NCBI RefSeq assembly: GCF_015775515.1 | Contig: NZ_CP065383.1 | Span: 1-64,000 of the forward strand | Reading direction: 5' to 3' | DNA length: 64,000 nt | Origin: Atribacter laminatus | GTDB taxonomy: Bacteria; Atribacterota; Atribacteria; Atribacterales; Atribacteraceae | Shown: one piece after another, positions 17,453 to 26,787 of the stretch | Layout of the letters: every line of letters begins with the position of its first letter | How positions within the stretch are numbered: the stretch's first letter is position 1 | Notes under the pieces: generated by a model | The model's database searches: none | The model's input: only the letters and a program-made list of their open reading frames with translations | What the model was told of the DNA's origin: nothing | Program-made: the position numbers and the translations under genes

Positions 17453-18640
17453 TCAACGGAAAGGGATAAAAATTCGTATAGTTGTTCCACTGTCACTTTC
17501 CGACTGAACGGCTATCCGTCCTCCTCCCCGACGGACAGATTCCTTAACCAAATAGAGACCCATTCCTTGGCTCTTCCCACCGTTATAAGAAGAATATCCC
17601 AGAGGTTTAAAAATCAAATCTTTCATTTCTTCAGGAATTCCAGGGCCATTATCGGCAACTTCAAAAACCATTGAATTGTGTTGAATACGAAGAAAAATCG
17701 ACAGAAAACCATCAGGCCGGTTAAAACGAATGGCATTAGAAATTAAATTGGAAGCTACGATATATAAATCTCCTTGGGAAAAACCCAACTCCCGTTCTCT
17801 ATGCTCCTCAACTTCTTCGAAATTCGTTTGAACCCTAACTTGCCGGTCTTCAATTTCAGTTTGCCAAGACCGAAGGACTTGTTGAATCATATCCATGAAG
17901 TCTTGAATTTTAATTGGATTATTGGTTTCATTGGGCCGAGCTAAATGTCGAAGTTGAGCAGTTGTTTTTTCTAAACGCTCAACTTGAAAATCAATTTTTT
18001 GACAAATCTTCATTAATTCAGGTTCTTGAATTTCTTCCAACAATAACTGAGCATATCCTTTCAAGACCGTTAAGGGCGTTTTCATCTCGTGCCAAATGGC
18101 ATGAGTTAGATATTTTTTTTCTTTCTCCTCCACTTCCTGGGCTTCAAGGTCGGTTAGAATAAAAAAACAATGAGCATCTCCAGCAATTCTCCGAATATTA
18201 ATTTGCATGGTTCCTATCTCAACAGTTTGAGAATCTTCAGTCATTTTTGTTAAGAGCGAACCGAAAACCGGAAATTCATGGATTGATACTTCTCTTCCCT
18301 CATAGTTCTTTAGTCCGGTAAAACGAGCAAATGTGAAGTTATATTGAAAGACATCACGGTGATAATCCCAATAGGCTATAGCCAGAGATAAATGATCAAA
18401 AACCTGAAGATTGGTTTTTATCAATTGAATTAACTGATTTTGAAGTCGCTGACGTTCCTGAATTAAGTCTAAAATTAGATCTTGGTAATTTTGGTAGTTT
18501 CTTCTTAAACCCGATTTTTTTTTCAAAACAAGTAATGCTTCTCTTCTTTTTTTAACCAGTTCATATATAAAAAAACCAATGATAAAAGAGACAAAAGAAA
18601 TAGCAATAATAATGGAAAGAAAATTTAAACTGGCAATCAC
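17453..18640 (-). CDS. Membrane sensor histidine kinase (PhoR-like)
   Basis: The 395-residue kinase has one N-terminal membrane span (about 5-27), a coiled-coil linker, a PAS-like region (80-165), the dimerisation box with phospho-acceptor His184 (IWHEMKTPL) and the ATPase domain. The latter has an N-box at 298-304 (NLISNAI), DNGPGIP at 330-336 and GMGLYLV at 359-365. It lacks a second span, so sensing is probably cytoplasmic or membrane-linked. It lies 67 bases downstream of a PstS-type gene on the same strand, which suggests phosphate-related signalling. No response regulator is adjacent. Confidence 0.85.
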   Translation of the reverse strand: MIASLNFLSIIIAISFVSFIIGFFIYELVKKRREALLVLKKKSGLRRNYQNYQDLILDLIQERQRLQNQLIQLIKTNLQVFDHLSLAIAYWDYHRDVFQYNFTFARFTGLKNYEGREVSIHEFPVFGSLLTKMTEDSQTVEIGTMQINIRRIAGDAHCFFILTDLEAQEVEEKEKKYLTHAIWHEMKTPLTVLKGYAQLLLEEIQEPELMKICQKIDFQVERLEKTTAQLRHLARPNETNNPIKIQDFMDMIQQVLRSWQTEIEDRQVRVQTNFEEVEEHRERELGFSQGDLYIVASNLISNAIRFNRPDGFLSIFLRIQHNSMVFEVADNGPGIPEEMKDLIFKPLGYSSYNGGKSQGMGLYLVKESVRRGGGRIAVQSESDSGTTIRIFIPFR

Positions 18641-18707
18641 GACGAAACAGCACGCTCCCTGTTATTTTTTATTCATCTGCTTTTCGAGCCGATAATGAAT
18701 TGAATCA

Positions 18708-19526
18708 TTATTTTATAGGAATAAAACCTTCTTCTGCAACAATCCTTTGCCCTTTATCACTGAAAATATAATTAATAAATTCTTGAGATACCCCTGCGGG
18801 AACCCTTGCTGTGTAGAGGAAAAGACCTCTGCTTAAAGGATAACTTCCGCTAATAACATTATCCCGGGTAGGTTCAACATTATCCAAAGTTAAGGCTTTT
18901 ACCTGGGGAGTAAGATAACCAAAACCAACATAACCAATAGCATTCAAATTCCTGGAGACTTCATCAAGGATAGGACGATTCGAAGTTAATCTTAAAACTT
19001 GAGGTGCCATTTCCTCGTTGTCTAAAATATGATCGTTAAAGATTTCAAAAGTTCCGGAATTGGTATCTCGGGAGATGGCAACTAAAGGTCGATCATATCC
19101 TCCCAAATCCTCCCAATTATGAACAAACCCGGTATAAATTTTTTTAAGCGTATTGCTATCAAGCCGGTCAATTGGGTTGTTTTTTGCATGAACGATGATA
19201 GCAATAGCATCATAAGCAATGGTATATTCTTGAACATCCAACCCCTTATCCTGGGCTTTTTGCAATTCATTTTCCTTTATTTTACGAGAAGACATGGCAA
19301 TATCAGCAATTTGATCTATAAGTGCTGCAATTCCCACTCCCGATCCTCCACCACTGATAGTAACTTCGTATTCCGGGTAATCATTCATAAATTCCTCAGC
19401 CATAATTTGTATAATGGGAAGCACGGTTGTCGAACCTTGAATATTCATTTTTTCTTTTGCCGAAGAAAAGCCTACTATAAGGAAAAAAAGTAAGATGATA
19501 ATCGAAAAAAGCCTCAATTTAAACAT
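18708..19526 (-). CDS. Phosphate-binding protein, PstS type (copy 1)
   Basis: The 272 residues include a signal peptide (hydrophobic 6-20, ending FSSAKEK), then the PstS fold: GSTTVLPI, SGGGSGVGIAALID, DIAMSSRKI, RDTNSGTFEIF and IGYVGFGY, motifs that wrap the phosphate. It binds phosphate outside the cell. No pstCAB is adjacent. The similar protein at 36847 has the same length and motifs. It is transcribed divergently from the sugar isomerase gene at 19638, with 111 bases between the starts. Confidence 0.9.
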   Translation of the reverse strand: MFKLRLFSIIILLFFLIVGFSSAKEKMNIQGSTTVLPIIQIMAEEFMNDYPEYEVTISGGGSGVGIAALIDQIADIAMSSRKIKENELQKAQDKGLDVQEYTIAYDAIAIIVHAKNNPIDRLDSNTLKKIYTGFVHNWEDLGGYDRPLVAISRDTNSGTFEIFNDHILDNEEMAPQVLRLTSNRPILDEVSRNLNAIGYVGFGYLTPQVKALTLDNVEPTRDNVISGSYPLSRGLFLYTARVPAGVSQEFINYIFSDKGQRIVAEEGFIPIK

Positions 19527-19637
19527 AAAAAAACCAACCTCCCTTCATGATTATATAGAAAAATGTGATAGTATTAATGATAATAATAAAAAAATAAATC
19601 ACAATCATTATTATAATGTAAAAAGGGGGTTTGTAGT

Positions 19638-21047
19638 ATGAAGCAAACATTAGGGCTAGTCGTTGGAAGCCGAGGTTTTTTCCCTGAATGGTTAGTCAAA
19701 GAAGGCCGAGAAGTTGTCCTATCTCAGCTTAAAAAATTGGGTTATGATGTAGTTGTTCTTTCGCCCGAAGATACCAAACATGGTGCGGTTCAAACCTGGG
19801 AAGATGCTCAGAAATGCGCTGCTCTCTTTGATGAAAACCGGAAAAAAATATCGGGGATTGTTGTTACACTTCCAAATTTCGGTGAAGAAAAGGCCATTGC
19901 CGATGCTATTCGTCATTCCGGGTTGAATGTACCGATATTGATTCACGCCTTTCCCGACAAAACCTCAGCTCTTGATGTCGAAAGCCGTCGAGATAGTTTT
20001 TGTGGTAAGTTATCAATCTGCAATAATTTAAGACAGTACAATATTCCTTTTACTCTCACCAGTGAGCATACTGAGGCTCCAGATTCGGTAATTTTTAAGG
20101 AAGATATTGCGGCTTTTGCTGGAGTATCGAGAATTGTTAGTGGGTTCAAAAATTTAAAAGCAGGTGCCATAGGTGCTCGGCCAAACGCTTTTAATACTGT
20201 TCGTTTTTCAGAAAAAATACTTGAGAATTCTGGTATTTCGGTTGAAGTTATCGATCTTTCAGAAGTTATCGCTCGCGCAGAGAAATTAAAAGATTCCGAT
20301 AAAAAAGTTGTTAACAAAGTTAAAGACATCCATAACTACATCAATACTTCAGGAATCCCCGATGCTCCACTGGTTAAAATGGCAAAGCTTTGGTTGGTCA
20401 TAAACGAATGGATTAAAGAAACCGGTATAAAACTTTTTGCTTTTCAATGTTGGTCCTCTATCCAAGAAAATTTTGGAATCATGCCTTGTGCGGTGATGAG
20501 TATGTTTAGCGAAAATATGATACCGGCTGCTTGTGAAGTGGATTTAATCGGAGGGTTGGCAATGTATGCTCTCCAGCTTGCTTCCCAAAAACCATCAGCC
20601 TTGGTTGACTGGAATAATAATGTTGATGATGACCCCGACAAAGCCATTCTATTCCACTGCAGTAATTATCCAAAATCCTGCTTAGAAGATTTTCGCATGG
20701 GATTCGGTGATATAATCTCCACTTCTGCAGTATCAAAAGAACAAGCCTATGGAACCTGTTATGGCACCATTCCGACTGGACCAGTTACCATTGCTCGTCT
20801 TGCTACTGATGATATCACCGGTTCCATCACTGGTTACCTTGCCGAAGGAAACATTACCGCTGACAAGTTCCCCACCTTTGGAGGAATTGGTGTTGTCGAA
20901 ATCGAAGATCTGCAAGACCTCTTGGCGTTTCTCTGTGAAAACGGCTTTGAGCATCATGCCGCCATCAACCTGGCTCATTCTGCTAACATTCTGTATGAAG
21001 CTTTTGATAAGTATCTGGGCTTTGATACTTATTGGCACAACGCTTAA
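19638..21047 (+). CDS. L-fucose/L-arabinose isomerase-family protein
   Basis: The 469-residue protein belongs to the fucose isomerase-like superfamily: an N-terminal Rossmann-type domain (LGLVVGSRGFFPEW), a central segment with GAIGARPNAFNTVRF, metal-region FQCWSSIQENFGIMPCAVMS and CEVDLIGGLAM, and a C-terminal domain with CYGTIPTGPVTIARL. Enzymes of this group interconvert aldoses and ketoses with Mn2+. A GGGGG site precedes the ATG. The exact sugar is unknown, and a sulfosugar or deoxysugar is possible. It is followed by a strong terminator and is convergent with the sugar ABC cluster at 21505-25707. Confidence 0.75.
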   Translation: MKQTLGLVVGSRGFFPEWLVKEGREVVLSQLKKLGYDVVVLSPEDTKHGAVQTWEDAQKCAALFDENRKKISGIVVTLPNFGEEKAIADAIRHSGLNVPILIHAFPDKTSALDVESRRDSFCGKLSICNNLRQYNIPFTLTSEHTEAPDSVIFKEDIAAFAGVSRIVSGFKNLKAGAIGARPNAFNTVRFSEKILENSGISVEVIDLSEVIARAEKLKDSDKKVVNKVKDIHNYINTSGIPDAPLVKMAKLWLVINEWIKETGIKLFAFQCWSSIQENFGIMPCAVMSMFSENMIPAACEVDLIGGLAMYALQLASQKPSALVDWNNNVDDDPDKAILFHCSNYPKSCLEDFRMGFGDIISTSAVSKEQAYGTCYGTIPTGPVTIARLATDDITGSITGYLAEGNITADKFPTFGGIGVVEIEDLQDLLAFLCENGFEHHAAINLAHSANILYEAFDKYLGFDTYWHNA

Positions 21048-21078
21048 TTTCATTTCTCAGAATAGATTTTATTGCCAA

Positions 21079-21115
21079 ACCAAAAAAGGGAAGTCATTTG
21101 ACCTCCCTTTTTTGG
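21079..21115 (+). terminator. Rho-independent terminator of the isomerase gene
   Basis: ACCAAAAAAGGGA pairs with TCCCTTTTTTGGT around a short loop, with extra AGTCA/TGAC pairing containing a mismatch. It has U-rich arms on either strand and lies 32 bases after the stop. Confidence 0.85.
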
Positions 21116-21504
21116 TATTCATCTTCTATTTCTTAATTCTAAAAATTCATCTATAATCTTGATATATCAAGCTCCTTCCAAAGATTTTTAAAATAGACGT
21201 CATCCTGAGCGGTGTTTTCCCGCTTGAGGATCTCATCTTTTTTTTCTTTAATCCTTTAATTCTTTTCTTTTTCCCCATCGCACCCTCTGCATTTCTTGCA
21301 TCCTTTTAATGTAGCGGCATGCCATGGCATGCCGAACCTTGGACATTCACCCTCATCCTCACCTTCTCCCATCAAGGCAGAAGGAATTATCTATTTCTTT
21401 ACTCATTTTTTCCTTCGCCCCTTTGTGGGAGAGGGTCAGGGTGAGGGGGCAACTATATTTATGGTTATCTGAAACCACAACGTGGCACGAGGATCAATTC
21501 TAAT
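21116..21504. other. Gene-free stretch with dispersed intergenic repeats
   Basis: No gene is seen here. The stretch holds several low-copy repeats. The first (about 21198-21242) contains a CATCCTGAGC box and a GAGGATCTCATC box, shared with 59225-59275. The second (about 21348-21450) is an imperfect inverted repeat made of CACCCTCATCCTCACC on one arm and GAGAGGGTCAGGGTGAGGGG on the other, with relics at 44430-44620. The third (about 21480-21510), GTGGCACGAGGATCAAT, resembles 61313-61340. Confidence 0.5.
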
Positions 21505-21675
21505 CTATCCAAAAATTATCACCCAGGCCGTAAATACCAATGTTCCTACTGTCGCAATTGATAAAGGAGCATAGGCTTCAATAAAACGAACCCAGAACAA
21601 ATGAACAGCAAACATGATAACGATACTTAAAAATATTCGATCCCATAAGTTGGTTTTAAAAGGGAATATTCTCAT
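21505..21675 (-). CDS. Small membrane protein of a sugar ABC operon
   Basis: The frame starts at the ATG preceded by AGGTGG, giving 56 residues with two membrane segments (about 10-28 and 34-55). It follows the MalG-type permease by 10 bases. Comparable small two-span proteins occur in some CUT1 sugar operons, where a role as an accessory permease subunit has been suggested. Here that is inference from position alone. Confidence 0.6.
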   Translation of the reverse strand: MRIFPFKTNLWDRIFLSIVIMFAVHLFWVRFIEAYAPLSIATVGTLVFTAWVIIFG

Positions 21676-21685
21676 ATTTTTCCAC

Positions 21686-22519
21686 CTAATCCTTAACCGC
21701 ACCGAAAGTAAGACCAGCAACTATATGCCTTTGAGCAATTCCAATGAAAATGACCGCAGGAATCAAACAAACCATAGAAACCGCTGCCATTTCTCCCCAG
21801 TTGGTCCCAATAACGGTAACAAAAGAAGCCAAACCAGTTGTAATCGTTCGAGCATTCACACTGGTAAGAATTGATGCAAATAGATATTCATTCCAAGCAA
21901 ATATCCAGGTCAGGATTGCAGTTGTCATGATTCCTGGGCGAGCCAGGGGGAGTATCACTTTAGTTAAAACCCCCCAGAAGGTACAGCCATCAATATAGGC
22001 TGCTTCATCCATTTCTTTGGGGATTGCATCCATCATCCCCTTTAAAAGCCAGATGGCAAAAGGAAGATTAAAAATACAATAAAGAAGAATAATACCAATT
22101 TGGGTATCTCTTAAACCTAAACGGGTGAATATTAAAAAATAGGGCACAATAAAAACTGCCGGTGGAGCCATTCGGTTGGTGATCGTCCAGAAAAAAATAT
22201 TGCTCGATCCTGGAACTCGAAATCGAGAAAAAGCATAAGTGGAAAGGACTGCAAAAGTTACCACTAAAAGCGTATTTCCACTGGCAATAATGAGGGAATT
22301 AAGTAGATATTTCCCAAAAACATCATGTAAAAAAGGCCTAATATAATTAACCGCATAAAAGCTGGTTTGAAAAAGCTTAGGGCCAGCGAATATTTCCACT
22401 TTGGTGCGAGCTGATACCACAAAAAGCCAATAAATCGGGAAAAGCGTTGCAATGGCTATCAAAATAGAAATCAAATATATGAAAAAAAGTCGGGTGGTTT
22501 TCTTGGTTGAAGCTTTCAT
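21686..22519 (-). CDS. Sugar ABC transporter permease, MalG type
   Basis: The 277-residue protein has six predicted spans and the EAA loop [20 protein letters not shown]. The ATG directly follows the stop of the partner permease (TAAATG), so the pair is translationally coupled. It forms the second CUT1-type importer in the window, again with no ATPase gene nearby. Confidence 0.9.
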   Translation of the reverse strand: MKASTKKTTRLFFIYLISILIAIATLFPIYWLFVVSARTKVEIFAGPKLFQTSFYAVNYIRPFLHDVFGKYLLNSLIIASGNTLLVVTFAVLSTYAFSRFRVPGSSNIFFWTITNRMAPPAVFIVPYFLIFTRLGLRDTQIGIILLYCIFNLPFAIWLLKGMMDAIPKEMDEAAYIDGCTFWGVLTKVILPLARPGIMTTAILTWIFAWNEYLFASILTSVNARTITTGLASFVTVIGTNWGEMAAVSMVCLIPAVIFIGIAQRHIVAGLTFGAVKD

Positions 22520-23389
22520 TTAGCCACTCTCCTGTGAAACATTAATAAAGGTTATAAGGAGCCAACAAACCACAATGGTTAAATAAAGCAAAAAAAGCGA
22601 CATTGCTGAGCTGTAGCCGTAATTCATTGACTGGAGAACCTCACGAACCACATGGATGCTGACATAGCGGGTTGCAGTCCCTGGTCCGCCGCTGGTAAGC
22701 ATCCACACTTCATCGAAAACCCGGAAAGTATCCATAATCCTGATAAAGAGAGTAGTAAAAAGAACCGGGCGCAATAGGGGCAAGGTAATATAACGGAGAG
22801 TTTGCGATTTAGTAGCCCCATCAACCAATGCTGCCTCAAAAGGTTGCTTGGGAAGTGACGATAAACCTGCCATAAAGGTAAGAGTAACAAAAGGAGTCCA
22901 ATGCCAGATATCCATCAATATCGTAGCTATAAAAGCTTGATTGGCATTGTTGCCGATATTAAAATCAATGCCAATATTTCGTAAATAAACGGCTAAGGGA
23001 CCAAAATCGGGATTGGTCATGAGGACCCATATCGCTCCAATGCTTATGGGAGCCATAGCCAAAGGAAGAGTCATGATAGTTCGAAATATTCCCTTCCCTT
23101 TATATTCATAAGTGAGAAGATTGGCAAAAGCCAAACCAAGAGGAAGCTCAATGGCTACACAAATAATAACGTAGGTAAGCCCCAGTCGTAAGGACTTTAA
23201 AAAATCCGGATCAAATACCAGTTTCCGAAAATTATTAAAACCGGTATAGACCATTCCTACCTTCGAAAACACATTATATTTATAAACACTTAAATACAAA
23301 ATATAAATTATTGGAACGACTCCGAGAAAAATCAATAAAATAAGGGTGGGGGTCAAAAGACCCCACACCTGTTTCTGTTTTTCTCTCAC
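22520..23389 (-). CDS. Sugar ABC transporter permease, MalF type
   Basis: This 289-residue polytopic permease starts at GTG behind a GGAGG site. The EAA loop is KQPFEAALVDGATKSQTLRY. It lies 15 bases after the binding-protein gene and immediately before the partner permease. The substrate is an uncertain sugar, possibly a polyol, given the dehydrogenase gene upstream in the same cluster. Confidence 0.9.
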   Translation of the reverse strand: MREKQKQVWGLLTPTLILLIFLGVVPIIYILYLSVYKYNVFSKVGMVYTGFNNFRKLVFDPDFLKSLRLGLTYVIICVAIELPLGLAFANLLTYEYKGKGIFRTIMTLPLAMAPISIGAIWVLMTNPDFGPLAVYLRNIGIDFNIGNNANQAFIATILMDIWHWTPFVTLTFMAGLSSLPKQPFEAALVDGATKSQTLRYITLPLLRPVLFTTLFIRIMDTFRVFDEVWMLTSGGPGTATRYVSIHVVREVLQSMNYGYSSAMSLFLLYLTIVVCWLLITFINVSQESG

Positions 23390-23404
23390 TGGATCCTCCG
23401 GCTA

Positions 23405-24832
23405 TTAGTAACCCAGTTCTTCCATGAGCTCGTCGGTTTCTTTGGCTAAATTGTCGAGCGCTTCTTCGGGAGAAACTTCACCGGCTACTGCCTTGGATAC
23501 CCACTTGAGATAAAGGTCATTTAACGGTCTATGCATTGGCAGCGCAGGAGCACCCCTGAAGAGTGGGCCTTGTTCTTTGAGGAAGGTGAAATAATTACCC
23601 ATCTGTGGATCTAATTCTTTGACAATAGGATCTTCAAAAGTGGAATTTCTCACTACTCTGGTTCCCAGTTTGGCAAATTCACCCTGCCACTCTTTACGAG
23701 CAACCCACTGAGCGAACAACCAAGCAGCTTCTTTGTTCTTTGAACTATGAGGGATACCCAATGCTCCACCATCATAGTATCCAATATAACCTGCACCTGA
23801 TTTGGCATCGGCTAAAGCCTTTTCGGTGACTGGGGGCAATGCAACGCTAATTTTTCCAGCCACTTCCGACTGGGCCGGATCTGACCACCAACCGAGATTT
23901 TCAAGGTAGATAATCCCCTGGGCTACTTTACCGGCGCCAAAGGTTGCAGCAGTTTCATCCCAGGTATAGGTTTTAACTCCAGGAGGTGCATATTGCAGCA
24001 TATCTACATACCATTTAAAGGCAGCCTTGGCTTCATCGCTATCAACTAAACCTCCATTGGCCTTGGTTGCACGCATATTTTCAAGATTTATACCCCAATT
24101 GTATATTCCCATTGCCGGCCAAAGAGTTTCAACAACTTCATAGGCAACACAAGGATGGGTCTTCGCTTGGGCAATATGACCAAAGAGTTCAATCCCTTTT
24201 TCTTTCCCATACTCGGTAAAGAATATCGCGATGTTGGTATAGTCATCCCAATTGGTCGGAACGGCTAAATCTTTGTTGTATTTTGCTTTATAGGCAGCTT
24301 GAATTTCAGGGTCTCCAAAGAGATCAGTTCGGTAAACGTAAGACTTTAAAAACGCTTCGAAAGGAATACCATATATATTCCCCTCGTCATCCTTAAAGTT
24401 ATCGATGAAACTGGTAAAATCAGCTAAATCAAAATCCGGATCGGTAATAGCTGGATTATTAATAAAAGGAGTAAGGTTGGTTAACCAGTTTTGAGGAAGA
24501 TATGAATAAACGATATCCTGTTCGACATAGACAAAATCATAAATACCCGATCCAGTCTGCATGTCCTGAATGGCTTTGTTGTACATTTCATCCCAGGAAG
24601 TTACTTCAAATACCACTTTAATCCCGGTCAGTTCTTCAAACTGAGGTGCGGCAACTTCCATCGCTGCCTTAGATGGCGGAGTGCTTTCTGAAACTCCCTT
24701 AATGGTTACTCCCTTATAGGGTTCGCCTGCCTTCTTCCACCAATCGGGATTAGTAACCATGGTTTCGGCAAAAGCTGTGGTGAAAAGAGTTAACACTAAC
24801 AAGCTAACAAATAATACTAATGCTTTTTTCAA
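23405..24832 (-). CDS. Extracellular sugar-binding protein of ABC importer
   Basis: The 475-residue solute-binding protein has a signal peptide (KKALVLFVSLLVLTLFTTAF, cleavage near AFAE) and starts at TTG after GGAGGG. The family pattern includes PQFEELTGIKVVFEV and LPMHRPLNDLYLKW. It is the presumed ligand capture component for the permeases that follow. A cre-like operator lies 29-42 bases upstream of the start, so catabolite-type or LacI-family control is likely. Confidence 0.9.
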   Translation of the reverse strand: MKKALVLFVSLLVLTLFTTAFAETMVTNPDWWKKAGEPYKGVTIKGVSESTPPSKAAMEVAAPQFEELTGIKVVFEVTSWDEMYNKAIQDMQTGSGIYDFVYVEQDIVYSYLPQNWLTNLTPFINNPAITDPDFDLADFTSFIDNFKDDEGNIYGIPFEAFLKSYVYRTDLFGDPEIQAAYKAKYNKDLAVPTNWDDYTNIAIFFTEYGKEKGIELFGHIAQAKTHPCVAYEVVETLWPAMGIYNWGINLENMRATKANGGLVDSDEAKAAFKWYVDMLQYAPPGVKTYTWDETAATFGAGKVAQGIIYLENLGWWSDPAQSEVAGKISVALPPVTEKALADAKSGAGYIGYYDGGALGIPHSSKNKEAAWLFAQWVARKEWQGEFAKLGTRVVRNSTFEDPIVKELDPQMGNYFTFLKEQGPLFRGAPALPMHRPLNDLYLKWVSKAVAGEVSPEEALDNLAKETDELMEELGY

Positions 24833-24860
24833 TTAATTTCCCTCCTTTAAAAATATTTCT

Positions 24861-24874
24861 TGATAACGTTTGCA
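24861..24874 (-). promoter_or_regulatory. LacI-family/cre-like operator upstream of the binding protein
   Basis: On the minus strand TGCAAACGTTATCA fits the TG-N-AA-N-CG-N-T-N-N-CA form of LacI-family and CcpA sites, with a central AACGTT palindrome. No regulator gene is adjacent. Confidence 0.45.
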
Positions 24875-24930
24875 CAACTTTACAAAAACAAACTTCTTTT
24901 CATTTTTTGGAAAAAATCACCTCCCTTAAT

Positions 24931-25707
24931 TTACCAGATAGTATATCCTCCGTCCATCACCACTACACTTCCGGTGACAAACGACGCAGCGTTTGAAGCC
25001 AGGAACACACAGGGTCCCTTCATTTCTTCTGGCTTTCCAAAACGACCAAAAGGAACCAGCTTGGTCCAGGCTTCTGCATATTCAGGGTACTGAAGGAGAA
25101 GATCAGCAACCAGTTGAGTCTTCATGTAACCAGGAGCGATGCTATTCACTCTTACTCCATAAGGAGCCCATTCTGCTGCCAAAGATTTGGTTAGCATGAT
25201 CACTCCACCCTTAGAAGTATTGTAGTGGGATTGGCATTGAGGAGTATTCACAATAAGGCCAGACATGGATGAGATGGTAATAATGCTCCCCTTCTTTTTC
25301 TCGATCATTCTTCTGCCAACTGATTGACAGCAAAAAAATGTTCCATTTAAATTAATATCCATTACCCGCTTCCAATCGGATTCGGGCATTTCTGCTGCCG
25401 GAACCCATTGACCCACACCGGCTGAAGTAACCAGGATGTCGATTTTCTGAAAATTTTTGATGACCTCATCCACCATATTTTCAACTAATGATTTTTGAGT
25501 CACATCGACATGAACAGCCATGGTTTCAATGCCATATTTCTCAAGGGATTGAGCAACTTTTTTGGCATTATCCAAATTTAAATCAGCTATAATCACATGG
25601 GCGCCGGCTTCAGCTAAACCAATCGCCATTTGTTCACCCAAACCTTGAGCGCCTCCGGTAACAACAGCTACTTCATCTTTTAGGCTAAAAAGTGATTGTG
25701 CAGTCAC
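24931..25707 (-). CDS. SDR-family sugar or polyol dehydrogenase
   Basis: The gene starts at GTG 7 bases after AGGAGG. A longer frame runs through the tRNA-Pro gene and is excluded. The 258 residues give a short-chain dehydrogenase: the NAD(P) motif TGGAQGLG at 17-24, NAG-equivalent TSAGVG at 94-99, catalytic Ser in TISSMSG (144-150), Tyr162 and Lys166 in YNTSK, and the C-terminal VNSIAPGYMKTQL. It is closest in form to gluconate 5-dehydrogenase-type enzymes. It is the first gene of the sugar importer cluster, 60 bases from the tRNA. Confidence 0.85.
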   Translation of the reverse strand: MTAQSLFSLKDEVAVVTGGAQGLGEQMAIGLAEAGAHVIIADLNLDNAKKVAQSLEKYGIETMAVHVDVTQKSLVENMVDEVIKNFQKIDILVTSAGVGQWVPAAEMPESDWKRVMDINLNGTFFCCQSVGRRMIEKKKGSIITISSMSGLIVNTPQCQSHYNTSKGGVIMLTKSLAAEWAPYGVRVNSIAPGYMKTQLVADLLLQYPEYAEAWTKLVPFGRFGKPEEMKGPCVFLASNAASFVTGSVVVMDGGYTIW

Positions 25708-25765
25708 AAATAAATCCTCCTTGTGTGGATGTGTTCTGTTTTTGGTTGCTTTAAAAATGAAGATT

Positions 25766-25842
25766 TGGTCGGGGAGAGCGGATTTGAACCGCCGACCACT
25801 CGCACCCCAAGCGAGTGCGCTCCCATGCTGCGCTACTCCCCG
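25766..25842 (-). tRNA. tRNA-Pro (anticodon GGG)
   Basis: The minus strand gives a full cloverleaf: acceptor CGGGGAG/CTCCCCG, D arm GCGCAGCATGGGAGCGC, anticodon stem ACTCGC/GCGAGT with loop TTGGGGT, and T arm GGCGGTTCAAATCCGC. The 3' CCA is encoded. It is upstream of, and may be cotranscribed with, the SDR gene. Confidence 0.95.
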
Positions 25843-25955
25843 ATACTCCATCCCCTCATTCGGCTATGTTATATCAAACCATTTACTCTGTCAACAGAAC
25901 AAATTGAATCATTTTAAGCTCTGAAAAGTGCCTAATTTTTCTCCTACAAATGATA

Positions 25956-26681
25956 TTAGAGGCTCTCGGTTGAGAGAAGGTCATAAAGAAATTTTTGAGG
26001 AAGTCCAGAGTTTGGATAAATTTTTTTGAGGGAGTCCAAATCATATTCGCACCTCATAAAATCAATCTTGGGAGTCTGGTTCTCCTCAATATTGAGAAGA
26101 ACCCATCCGGCTCTCCAGTCTCCATCTTTAGGGCGCCCTACGCTTCCATCATTGATAAACCAAATATCCTGGACCTTGCGAGAAAAAGGGCGATGGGTAT
26201 GTCCACAAACTAAAAGATCCGCCGATTCTTTTGACATCACATGGAGCAGGTTCTTATCGGATCGATCGGGAAAAAGATATTCATTGATTCGGCGTGGACT
26301 GCCATGAACAAAAAGCAATTGAAAGGATCCATAGGTTAATTGATAGCGGGGGAGAAGATTTCTTAAATATATTTTGTTCTCCGAGGTGGTCATTTTTTTT
26401 GTCCATTCAATAGAAATAGCTCCCAATGTTCTTTCTTCATCGGTTTTATACGCACACCCACAATCATCCAGGTCATTTCCAACTCCCTGGTCATAGTTTC
26501 CCATAATAACTGGGATATTGAGTGAGCTTATGATTGAGATAACCTCGTTTGGGAAAGGTGCGTATCCTACTAAATCACCTAAACATACCATTTCATCCGG
26601 TTGGTGATTTTCAATATCTTGCAATACGGCTTTCAGCGCCGGAAGATTCGAATGGATATCAGAGAAAACCGCAATTTTCAT
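25956..26681 (-). CDS. Calcineurin-like metallophosphoesterase (YfcE/MJ0936 type)
   Basis: The start is the ATG behind GGGAGGA, giving 241 residues. The five metallophosphoesterase motifs are present in order: FSDIH, GDLVGY, GNYDQ, VHGSP and GHTHRPF, coordinating two metals. The family hydrolyses phosphodiesters or phosphomonoesters, and the substrate here is unknown. It lies 106 bases downstream of the redox lipoprotein gene on the same strand. Confidence 0.88.
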   Translation of the reverse strand: MKIAVFSDIHSNLPALKAVLQDIENHQPDEMVCLGDLVGYAPFPNEVISIISSLNIPVIMGNYDQGVGNDLDDCGCAYKTDEERTLGAISIEWTKKMTTSENKIYLRNLLPRYQLTYGSFQLLFVHGSPRRINEYLFPDRSDKNLLHVMSKESADLLVCGHTHRPFSRKVQDIWFINDGSVGRPKDGDWRAGWVLLNIEENQTPKIDFMRCEYDLDSLKKIYPNSGLPQKFLYDLLSTESL

Positions 26682-26787
26682 AATATCCTCCCTTGTCATT
26701 AAAAAAAGTAAAAAAACTATAGAGAAATTCTAACATCTATATCTGTCCCAGTTAATAAAGAAGTTACAGTTATAAATTTGCTCATTT

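Noticed and set aside
25708-25851. N-terminal extension of the SDR protein
   Set aside because: The extension reads through the tRNA-Pro gene, and the GTG at 25707 has a good AGGAGG site.
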